Source: CAVHIG01 sp963636105 (GTDB lineage Bacteria > Bacillota > Clostridia > Peptostreptococcales > Anaerovoracaceae). Taken from it: 21,439 nt of DNA. The DNA lies in assembly GCA_963636105.1 (NCBI GenBank), contig CAVHIG010000032.1:1-21439 (forward strand), given 5' to 3'. Shown piece by piece: positions 8,494-14,830 of the stretch (position 1 is the first letter of the stretch; each line of letters begins with the position of its first letter). Under the pieces are notes generated by a model. It had not been told where the DNA came from. It saw only the letters and a list, made by a program, of their open reading frames with translations, and did no database searches. The translations under genes were made by a program, and so were the position numbers.

Positions 8494-8522
8494 ATTCTAC
8501 CACAAGTTTTTCTAAATTGCAA
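8494..8522 (-). promoter_or_regulatory. Sigma-A-type promoter for the plsX-rnc-smc-ftsY-der-plsY operon
   Basis: On the minus strand, -35 TTGCAA (8522-8517) and -10 TAGAAT (8499-8494) are separated by exactly 17 nt. The -10 is preceded by TGG, giving an extended -10. Transcription would start near 8487, leaving a leader of about 130 nt before plsX. Confidence 0.7.
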
Positions 8523-8549
8523 ATAGACTATTTGGATAAGCAAATAAAT

Positions 8550-8586
8550 AAAGGCCGGGTAAGGGTATTACTCGACCTTTTTTGCG
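8550..8586. terminator. Probably bidirectional terminator after the pilin gene
   Basis: AAAGGCCG (8550-8557) pairs with CGACCTTT (8573-8580) in an 8-bp stem with one G-U pair and a 15-nt loop. Read on the plus strand it is followed by TTTTTT. Read on the minus strand, the direction of the pilin gene, it is followed by the looser run TTTATTTATTTG. It separates the pilin gene from the plsX promoter. Confidence 0.5.
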
Positions 8587-8605
8587 CTTATTCTCCTTTA
8601 TGCGT

Positions 8606-9490
8606 TTATTCTATAGAAAAGAGGCTTTCCAGCTCACGGGCTTCTGCTTCTGTCAAGGCAACTGACTTGCCATTTTGCATTTTGAAGAATTGCACACCAA
8701 GCTTCACATTCTTGCCGGCTTCAATGCCGGTTCCATTGGTAGTTTTGATTTTGTCCGGTGAAATATTGATTGTAAATTCTTTAGTACTATCAATTTGCAG
8801 TTGTTCTGTATCTCCAAGTTCATTACCATTTTCGTCAAAGACAAAGACACCTATATCATATTTTCCACCCATCCCAATATAATCATTTAATGCCTGGCAT
8901 TCAGACGTAACCGGCTTCATTACTAGCTTTTGCCCTTTATCATATTTTGCATCTATAAGATCCGGAATAGCACTGCACGGCCACCCGGCGTAGACTTCCG
9001 AAAAATTCACTAATCCAACCAGTTTATGGTTATAAACCTTCCACTGCTTCCCAACAGAAATCGTATACCCGCTCCAAATAAGAAATGTCTGATTTTGGCT
9101 GTTATCAAACTTTACCGTGCATGTGCCGCCAGCTCTGGCATTACCCTTCCAATTTGAGCTTCCCTGTGAAATACCGGCTATGGAAAGCGAGCTCATATCC
9201 ATATCCCAGCCATCTTTCTTTTGCTTCAAATCCACAACCTTAAGATACGCATCCTGAGAGCTGCTATATAGATCGCTTGTAGTATCCTGCGCTATCGCGG
9301 CCATCATAACCTCTGCATAGGCTGAGCGCACATTCGCTATATCCGTAGTCTCACGTGACTTTTCCAAAAGACTCGAAAAGACAGGCACACCGATCGCAGC
9401 CAAAATACCTATAAGAGCCACCACAATGAGGAGCTCCAGCAGCGTAAAGCCCTTATTCAGTTTTCCTCTGCCTTGCGCTCTTCCAAGCAT
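8606..9490 (-). CDS. Type IV pilin-like prepilin, orphan
   Basis: The 294-residue protein has a class III (prepilin peptidase) signal. A basic leader ends at Gly14; cleavage before Phe15 would expose FTLLELLIVVALIGILAAIGVPVF, with Glu at mature position 5 and a hydrophobic helix of about 20 residues. The rest is a polar soluble domain of about 240 residues with two cysteines near GGTCTVK and WPCSAIP and another near TSECQAL, and no family that I recognise. The ATG at 9490 is preferred because AGGTGA lies 5 nt upstream; a GTG at 9499 would add three residues. It has its own promoter and terminator and no pilus assembly ATPase, platform protein or prepilin peptidase nearby. It looks AT-richer than its neighbours. 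It could be a major or minor pilin or a pseudopilin. Confidence 0.85.
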   Translation of the reverse strand: MLGRAQGRGKLNKGFTLLELLIVVALIGILAAIGVPVFSSLLEKSRETTDIANVRSAYAEVMMAAIAQDTTSDLYSSSQDAYLKVVDLKQKKDGWDMDMSSLSIAGISQGSSNWKGNARAGGTCTVKFDNSQNQTFLIWSGYTISVGKQWKVYNHKLVGLVNFSEVYAGWPCSAIPDLIDAKYDKGQKLVMKPVTSECQALNDYIGMGGKYDIGVFVFDENGNELGDTEQLQIDSTKEFTINISPDKIKTTNGTGIEAGKNVKLGVQFFKMQNGKSVALTEAEARELESLFSIE

Positions 9491-9533
9491 CGCCTTCACC
9501 TTTTAATACAACTTCCAAACATTAGATAAGAAT

Positions 9534-9564
9534 AGTATACCATATCTACCCACCCTTGTGTAAA
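9534..9564 (-). promoter_or_regulatory. Promoter of the pilin-like gene
   Basis: The minus strand has TATACT (9539-9534) preceded by TGG as an extended -10, and TTTACA (9564-9559) 19 nt upstream as a weak -35. The predicted start leaves a short leader of about 35 nt. The T-run TTTTTT just upstream (9569-9564) might belong to a weak metA terminator. Confidence 0.45.
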
Positions 9565-9654
9565 AAATCTTATCTTTGAGTTCCGGCAGAGGCGCAGCAA
9601 ATCACCGGTTCAAATCCTGTATTATCTTTTCGGTATCCATGTCTTATAATCCTT
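9565..9654. other. Gap after metA with a tRNA T-arm-like scrap
   Basis: The plus strand at 9605-9619 reads ACCGGTTCAAATCCT, which resembles a tRNA T-stem and loop (GGTTCAAATCC), and TTTGAGT TCCGGCA upstream resembles an anticodon loop and 3' stem. No acceptor stem, D-arm or CCA can be found and the stems pair poorly, so no functional tRNA is called. On the minus strand an imperfect CCGG/CCGG hairpin followed 18 nt later by T6 could be a poor terminator for metA. Confidence 0.2.
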
Positions 9655-10572
9655 CTATTTCAATGTCGAAATGTCGTATGGTGTCTCCTGATATACATAG
9701 TAATTGAGCCAGTTTGAAAAGAGCAGGCTCGCGTGCGAGCGCCATCTGAAGCATACGCCCTGATCCGGATCGTCATTTACAAAATAATTTTCCGGCACTT
9801 CTATCTCAAGACCCCTTTGAAGATCCCTGTAATATTCAAGTCCGAGAGTCTCCTTGTCGTACTCCTGATGACCGAGTACAAATATCTGCCTGCCATTTTC
9901 GGTGGAGGCGATATGTACCCCGGCCTTATCCGACTCCGCGAGTATCCTAAGCTCAGGCCTTGCCTTTATATCCTCCGTAAGAATCTCCGTATGGCGCGAA
10001 TGCGGCGCGTAGAAGGTCTCGTCAAAACCTCTTACAAGCGGATTTTGCGGACGCACTACCTTCTCCTCAAACACGCCGAAAACCTTCTTGTCCAGAAGAT
10101 GCTTTTGAATTCCGTAATAATAGTACAGAGCAGCCTGCGCGCCCCAGCATATAAACATACTGCTGTATACGCCTTTCCTTGCGAATTCAAAAATCTCACA
10201 GAGCTCCGTCCAATAATCCACATCCTCAAAGGGAATCGTCTCCACCGGCGCTCCCGTAAGAATCATTCCGTCAAATTGCTTGCCCTTTATCTGCGGCAAG
10301 GTCTTATAAAATGTGTCCATATGCTTTTCGGCGATATTCTTTGTCTCATGGCTGTCCATGCGCACAAGCGTCAGCTCCACCTGAAGAGGCGAATTCGCAA
10401 GCACCCTCGCAAGCTGAGTCTCTGTGGCCACCTTTGTAGGCATAAGATTTACTATGAGTATTTTAAGTGGTCTTATGTCCTGCGTAGTAGCGCGGCTTGT
10501 ATGCATTACAAAGATATTTTCCTTTTGCAAAAGATCTGAAGCCGGAAGTCCGTTTGGTATTATAAGTGGCAT
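9655..10572 (-). CDS. metA: Homoserine O-acetyltransferase (MetA family)
   Basis: This cytoplasmic enzyme acylates homoserine, the first committed step of methionine synthesis. The 305 residues match the MetA family in length. Cys142 in FICWGAQA is the nucleophile, and His235 and Glu237 in GHQEYD complete the site. The acyl-donor position 111 is Glu (TGAPVETIPF). In characterised MetA proteins Glu111 goes with acetyl-CoA and Gly111 with succinyl-CoA, so O-acetylhomoserine is the expected product. This agrees with the O-acetylhomoserine sulfhydrylase encoded immediately upstream (20-nt gap), so both genes form a two-gene operon. The start codon is ATG, with a GAAGGGA site at moderate spacing. 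Confidence 0.96.
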   Translation of the reverse strand: MPLIIPNGLPASDLLQKENIFVMHTSRATTQDIRPLKILIVNLMPTKVATETQLARVLANSPLQVELTLVRMDSHETKNIAEKHMDTFYKTLPQIKGKQFDGMILTGAPVETIPFEDVDYWTELCEIFEFARKGVYSSMFICWGAQAALYYYYGIQKHLLDKKVFGVFEEKVVRPQNPLVRGFDETFYAPHSRHTEILTEDIKARPELRILAESDKAGVHIASTENGRQIFVLGHQEYDKETLGLEYYRDLQRGLEIEVPENYFVNDDPDQGVCFRWRSHASLLFSNWLNYYVYQETPYDISTLK

Positions 10573-10592
10573 GTCAAAAATTCCCTTCTTTC

Positions 10593-11879
10593 CTATCCTC
10601 TGACCTTTTCAAGAGCCTGGTCAAAATCCTCTATGATGTCATCTATATTTTCAAGTCCCACAGATACTCTTATAAGGGAAGGGCTGATGCCTGCCGCGAT
10701 CTGTTCTTCCTCTGAAAGCTGTCTGTGTGTGGTACTCGCGGGATGCAGCACGCTCGTCCTTATATCTCCTACATGCACTACGATGCTCGTAAGCTCAAGA
10801 TTTTCAAGGAATTTCTCTCCTGCTGCCTTGCCGCCCTTTACGCCGAAGCAAAGCACGCCGCTTGTGCCCTTTGGCATATATTTCTTTGCAAGTTCATGAT
10901 ATTTGTCGCCTTCAAGACCCGGATAGACCACCCATTCCACCATAGGATGCTTCTCAAGATGCTGCGCCAGCGCAAGAGCGTTTCCGCTGTGTCTTTCCAT
11001 GCGCAGATGAAGCGTCTGCAGGCCTTGATGTATCAGATAGGCATTCATAGGAGCCATTGTGCAGCCAAAGTCTCTGAGCATCTCGGCTCTCAGCTTTACC
11101 GAAAATGCTGTATCCTTGAATTTTTCGTAGAAACGCAGTCCGTGATAGCTTTCGTCCGGTTCCGTCATTCCCGGGAATTTCCCGGAGGCAGCCCAGTCAA
11201 ATTTTCCGCCCTCAACAACTACGCCGCCCAGGCAGCTCGCATGTCCGTCCGCGTATTTTGTAAGCGAATGCACTACTATATCCGCGCCATGCTCAAGCGG
11301 TCTGCAAAGAGCAGGAGTCGCGAGTGTATTATCTACGATAAGAGGCACACCTATGGCCTTTGCGACCTTCGAAAACTTTTCAAAGTCTAATATGCTGAGT
11401 GCCGGATTTCCAAGAGTCTCGCCAAAGACCGCCTTTGTATTCGGCTTTGCCTGTGCCAAGATATCCTCATATGGAAGATCCTGATCTACAAAAGTCACAT
11501 CTATACCCATCTTTTTCAGCGTTACGCCCAAAAGATTATGTGTGCCGCCATATATATTTGTCGCTGAGAGGACGTGGTCACCGGCCTCGCAGATATTAAG
11601 TATAGCTATAAGGTTTGCCGACTGTCCGGAAGAAGCGCATATCGCCGCCGTGCCGCCTTCGAGCAGAGCCATCTTTTCCTCAAGTGCGTTTACAGTAGGG
11701 CTTCCAAGTCTTGTATACATGAAATTGCCACTCTCCAGGTCAAACAATTCCGCTACATCCTTGCTGTTGTAATAACGATATGTCGTATTCTGTACGATTG
11801 GCAATACCTGAGGCTCACCGCTCTTTGCCTTGTACGCGCCGTGCACGCAGGCTGTTTCAAATTTCATCTTTGCGCTCAA
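10593..11879 (-). CDS. metY: O-acetylhomoserine sulfhydrylase (MetY)
   Basis: This PLP enzyme makes homocysteine and acetate from O-acetylhomoserine and sulfide. It belongs to the Cys/Met metabolism PLP family. Counted from the chosen start, the cofactor lysine is about Lys208 in HSLTKYADGH, Asp of VDNTLATP (about 183) holds the pyridine nitrogen, and YTRLGSPT lies near residue 55. I chose the TTG at 11879 (protein beginning MSAKMKFETACVHGAYK, 428 aa) because AAGGAGG lies 8 nt upstream. An in-frame TTG at 11939 is part of the -35 box of the promoter and cannot be used. An ATG at 11867 is possible but too far from that site. The protein is about the usual MetY size and longer than cystathionine gamma-synthases. 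Confidence 0.95.
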   Translation of the reverse strand: MSAKMKFETACVHGAYKAKSGEPQVLPIVQNTTYRYYNSKDVAELFDLESGNFMYTRLGSPTVNALEEKMALLEGGTAAICASSGQSANLIAILNICEAGDHVLSATNIYGGTHNLLGVTLKKMGIDVTFVDQDLPYEDILAQAKPNTKAVFGETLGNPALSILDFEKFSKVAKAIGVPLIVDNTLATPALCRPLEHGADIVVHSLTKYADGHASCLGGVVVEGGKFDWAASGKFPGMTEPDESYHGLRFYEKFKDTAFSVKLRAEMLRDFGCTMAPMNAYLIHQGLQTLHLRMERHSGNALALAQHLEKHPMVEWVVYPGLEGDKYHELAKKYMPKGTSGVLCFGVKGGKAAGEKFLENLELTSIVVHVGDIRTSVLHPASTTHRQLSEEEQIAAGISPSLIRVSVGLENIDDIIEDFDQALEKVRG

Positions 11880-11887
11880 ATTTATTT

Positions 11888-11894
11888 CCTCCTT
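11888..11894 (-). promoter_or_regulatory. Ribosome binding site deciding the metY start
   Basis: A full AAGGAGG on the minus strand lies 8 nt upstream of the TTG at 11879-11877. No equally strong site precedes the other in-frame candidates. Confidence 0.7.
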
Positions 11895-11910
11895 CGCAAT
11901 TTTTTCTTTA

Positions 11911-11939
11911 AGTTTACCGCAGACAACAAAAATATTCAA
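11911..11939 (-). promoter_or_regulatory. Sigma-A-type promoter for metY-metA
   Basis: On the minus strand, -35 TTGAAT (11939-11934) and -10 TAAACT (11916-11911) are 17 nt apart. The leader would be about 25 nt. There is no room for a SAM riboswitch or T-box, so control, if any, would be by a protein regulator. ACAAAAAACTTGAATATTTTTGT just around the -35 is an imperfect inverted repeat that could be an operator. Confidence 0.65.
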
Positions 11940-11959
11940 GTTTTTTGTTGTAATTTCAC

Positions 11960-12015
11960 AAAAAATATAAAAATACTCCTTTGATTTCGGGCGTATTTCC
12001 GAACAAAGGAGTATT
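11960..12015 (-). terminator. Rho-independent terminator of the valS operon
   Basis: AATACTCCTTTG (12015-12004 on the minus strand) pairs perfectly over 12 bp with CAAAGGAGTATT (11983-11972). An inner TTCGG/CCGAA stem continues the helix, and TTTATATTTTTT follows. It lies 75 nt after the GNAT gene stop and just before the metY promoter, so it separates the two units. Confidence 0.85.
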
Positions 12016-12088
12016 TGTTGTCTTTTAATATACGGTTTTTGTCCTAATCAGGCCTTATAGGCTTTCCACTATATGAAAAGCATGGCAG

Positions 12089-12538
12089 CTACAGATCCAT
12101 TACCATAAGCTCCGGAAAACAGTCCTTGCCATTTTGCGGGCAGGTAAAGCAATCGAATTTGATAGGCGATTCCTCCTTTGGTATGGATCTAAAGCCTAAC
12201 TTCCTGTAGAAGCCCGGCGCCCTCGCAAGGAGCACTACGCGGTTTCCGCCACGACTCCTCACCTCATCCAAAGCCTTTTTCATAAGAATCTTTCCGAGGC
12301 CAAATTTTCTGTATATGCGGTCGATCGCGATGCCTTCTATGCAATATTCGCCATCCTTTATCGTCAGCACGGCTCCGCCTACAAGGGCCTTGAGCTCGCC
12401 CTGTCCGTGAGTCATCCTCCACATTTTTACTATGTCAGGGCGCTCATCGTCTTCGTCGTATTCGAGCTCGTTTTTTATGAAAAACTCTTTGAGCTCCTCA
12501 TAATCATCCGTGCTTTCCATTCTTACAGGCGTCATCAT
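12089..12538 (-). CDS. GNAT-family N-acetyltransferase with a C-terminal cysteine cluster
   Basis: The 149-residue protein has the GNAT fold. The acetyl-CoA pyrophosphate loop is RKFGLGK at 77-83, preceded by the strand IEGIAIDRIY, and FYRKLGF at 110-116 is the usual late motif. Near the C-terminus, Cys130, Cys133 and Cys140 (CFTCPQNGKDC) form a CxxCx6C arrangement that could bind a metal or be redox sensitive; that is inference. The substrate cannot be told from the sequence. The ATG (in an ATGATG pair) overlaps the stop of the lipid kinase gene by 4 nt, so translation is coupled. It is the last gene of the T-box-controlled valS operon. Confidence 0.85.
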   Translation of the reverse strand: MMTPVRMESTDDYEELKEFFIKNELEYDEDDERPDIVKMWRMTHGQGELKALVGGAVLTIKDGEYCIEGIAIDRIYRKFGLGKILMKKALDEVRSRGGNRVVLLARAPGFYRKLGFRSIPKEESPIKFDCFTCPQNGKDCFPELMVMDL

Positions 12539-13458
12539 CGTCTTCCCTCCGGAGCATTCATATCATCATAAGCTGTATATATTTTCAGGCGCTTTGGCAG
12601 GACAGTAAATTTGAGCGGGAATTTTTCGCCCTTTTCGCCGTCTACATCGGTGCCGACAGCCATATCAGTCTCAAGAAGCAGGTCGCTTGTCTTGAAGGCT
12701 ATCACATTTTTGTTTTCCTCGTGATTTCCCATGAGAATCTTGAGTGCCAATGGCCCAAGCTCCAAAATAGGCATTTCTTTGAATATAATTACATTCAGCA
12801 TACCGTCGCTTATGTCGGAATCCGGCGAAAGCTTTCGAAAGCCTCCCGCGGATCTGCCATTCATAACGACCATAAAGTACATATTTATATCGCCGGAGAA
12901 TTCCTTGCTTGTCACCTTCATCGGGATTGGATGAAGATTTGAAACCTCCTGCAAGCCTCTGAGATAATATGCCAAGGTGCCGAGTGTGTTTTTCAGATTC
13001 GGATCCGTCTTTTGGCTCACATCCACAAGCATGCCCATGGCTGCTACGTTTATGAAGCATCTGTCATTTACAACGCCTACATCAGCGTAGGTAAAATTGT
13101 TGCCGAGAGCGATATCTATCATCGCATTTATATCATGCGGCAGGTCAAAATAATACGCAAAATCGTTTGCCGTACCTGCAGGAAATATCGCAAGCGGCAG
13201 ATCGATATTATATTTTGCCATGCAATTTACGCAGATATTTATCGTGCCGTCACCGCCGGCGGCTATTATCTGCCTGTATTCGCTTTGGTCCATGGTGCTC
13301 ATGATGTAGTCGAGCATACCGCCCTCATATGAGCGCACCGGGACTACAAGCAGATTTTCTCTTTGAAATCTTTCTATTATCTTGTCTACATTGCTGGAAA
13401 ACAGACCGCTTCCGGCATTTGCGTTGTAAAAGAGTAAGACTTTCTTACGCGTCTCCAT
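12535..13458 (-). CDS. Diacylglycerol kinase-family lipid kinase (YegS/BmrU/DgkB type)
   Basis: The 307-residue soluble or peripheral kinase has the diacylglycerol kinase catalytic domain. GGDGTIN lies at 68-74, PAGTANDFA at 93-101, and the C-terminal beta-rich domain contains GGFRKLSPDSDISDGML and ends with GTDVDGEKGEKFP. Members phosphorylate diacylglycerol or related lipids; DgkB recycles diacylglycerol in Gram-positive bacteria. The lipid cannot be decided here. The start ATG at 13458 has GGGGTG 9 nt upstream and overlaps folC by 14 nt; the end overlaps the GNAT gene by 4 nt. It is a middle gene of the valS operon. Confidence 0.9.
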   Translation of the reverse strand: METRKKVLLFYNANAGSGLFSSNVDKIIERFQRENLLVVPVRSYEGGMLDYIMSTMDQSEYRQIIAAGGDGTINICVNCMAKYNIDLPLAIFPAGTANDFAYYFDLPHDINAMIDIALGNNFTYADVGVVNDRCFINVAAMGMLVDVSQKTDPNLKNTLGTLAYYLRGLQEVSNLHPIPMKVTSKEFSGDINMYFMVVMNGRSAGGFRKLSPDSDISDGMLNVIIFKEMPILELGPLALKILMGNHEENKNVIAFKTSDLLLETDMAVGTDVDGEKGEKFPLKFTVLPKRLKIYTAYDDMNAPEGRR

Positions 13459-14818
13459 TTTTCAATACACCCCTTATCTTTCCGATGAGATACAGAGAGC
13501 CCGCAAAGAGTATCACATCATAGCCAGCGCCCTTTTCAAGTGCGAGGAGAGCCGCTTTATTTGCGTCCGGCTCTATTTCTATGCTGCTTTTACCGTCACA
13601 GGATTTCTCCAAAAGTTTTTTGGCAAGCTTTTCAGCAAGAGAGGCTGCGGGCAGCTTTCGCGGACTTTCCGGCTCTGTAGCTATGAAGTCGCTCGCTATC
13701 TTTGTGAAGCTGCCTACTATAGCATCCGTGTCCTTATCAGCCAGCATACCTGCCACCATAAATACGCTCTTTCCCTTGAAGTGTCTCTCCATGGTCGCAA
13801 GGAGCGCCTTTGCGCCGTCTTCGTTGTGCGCGCCGTCGATTATGATAAAAGGCTTTCCCTGCTCCGCTCTCAAGATCTCGAAGCGTCCGTTTTGGCGGGC
13901 CTTTTTCATTCCGGCATAAAGCTTTGCCTTTTCTATCTTTATTATACCCATTCTTCTCAGAATTTCAAGGGTTTGAAGTGCGGATATGGCATTTCTTATC
14001 TGATGCTCACCAAGCATAGAAAGCTCCAGCGAGCCAAATTCCGTATATCCGATATTTACATCAAAGCACTGCCCTTCTATGATAAAGTCATAGCCATCCG
14101 GCGCCTTATCATTTTCAAGCCAGGTACCTACCTCTATTACGTCGCTGTGCTTGATCTTTGAAACATCGTAGAGCACGCAGCCCATTTTGTATGCCTTGCG
14201 CGCTATCTCTACAGCCGCCTCATGATCTGCCACATTGGCTACAACAGGTACGCCTGCCTTGATTATCCCCGCTTTTTCGGCGGCGATGGCAGCCAAGGTA
14301 TCTCCGAGCCTATCCATATGATCAAATGAAATAGAAGTGATGACGGAGACAAGAGGCTTCTTTATTATATTCGTAGAATCCCCCCTGCCTCCCAGGCCTA
14401 CCTCGAGCACCACAAAATCAGGCCGTTTCCGCGCAAAATATACAAAGGCTACCGCCGTAATCACCTCAAATTCCGTAGGAGAATCGCAGCCGCGAGCCTT
14501 CATCTCCTCCACCTTTTCGAGCACTATGTCCGTACACTCAGTGAGCTCTTCATCCGTGATTTTTTTGCGGTCAAACTCGATTCTTTCGTTGAAATCCTCA
14601 AGGAAGGGCGAGGTGTAGAGGCCGACCGTGTAGCCGTTTTCCTCTAATGCCTCGTAGATGTAGCGGCACACCGAGCCCTTGCCGTTTGTGCCTGCCACAT
14701 GTATGCATGACAGCTCGTCCTGCGGATTTCCGAGGAGCTCCATCAATACTTCCATGCGCGCAAGACCGAGCACGCTGCCAAATCTTTCAAATTCGTGTAT
14801 TTTTTCTATTACGTTCAT
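13445..14818 (-). CDS. folC: Folylpolyglutamate synthase / dihydrofolate synthase FolC
   Basis: FolC joins glutamate to dihydropteroate and/or adds further glutamates to folates with ATP. The 457 residues show the Mur-ligase fold. The P-loop GTNGKGS lies at 43-49, SPFLEDFNERI at 70-80, and LEVGLGGRGDSTN is the usual LGGRLDATN block with Leu-Asp-Ala changed to Gly-Asp-Ser. ISFDHMDRLGDT and AEKAGIIK (with the lysine that is usually carbamylated) follow, then IIDGAHNEDGA in the C-terminal domain. It lies 12 nt after valS and lacks a strong ribosome binding site, so it may depend on read-through from valS. Its expression should follow the valine T-box. Whether it has both activities cannot be told by eye. 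Confidence 0.94.
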   Translation of the reverse strand: MNVIEKIHEFERFGSVLGLARMEVLMELLGNPQDELSCIHVAGTNGKGSVCRYIYEALEENGYTVGLYTSPFLEDFNERIEFDRKKITDEELTECTDIVLEKVEEMKARGCDSPTEFEVITAVAFVYFARKRPDFVVLEVGLGGRGDSTNIIKKPLVSVITSISFDHMDRLGDTLAAIAAEKAGIIKAGVPVVANVADHEAAVEIARKAYKMGCVLYDVSKIKHSDVIEVGTWLENDKAPDGYDFIIEGQCFDVNIGYTEFGSLELSMLGEHQIRNAISALQTLEILRRMGIIKIEKAKLYAGMKKARQNGRFEILRAEQGKPFIIIDGAHNEDGAKALLATMERHFKGKSVFMVAGMLADKDTDAIVGSFTKIASDFIATEPESPRKLPAASLAEKLAKKLLEKSCDGKSSIEIEPDANKAALLALEKGAGYDVILFAGSLYLIGKIRGVLKNGDA

Positions 14819-14830
14819 TTTTTTAACAGC

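Noticed and set aside
8359..8605. A fatty-acid regulator FapR operator or a known riboswitch upstream of plsX
   Set aside because: I found no FapR-like TTAGTACC inverted repeat and no conserved core of a riboswitch class that I know.
9565..9654. A functional tRNA gene on the plus strand
   Set aside because: Only a T-arm-like and a weak anticodon-arm-like segment exist; there is no acceptor stem, D-arm or CCA.
11880..11939. A metY start at the TTG at 11939
   Set aside because: That codon is part of the -35 hexamer of the metY promoter, and the extra residues have no match to the family.
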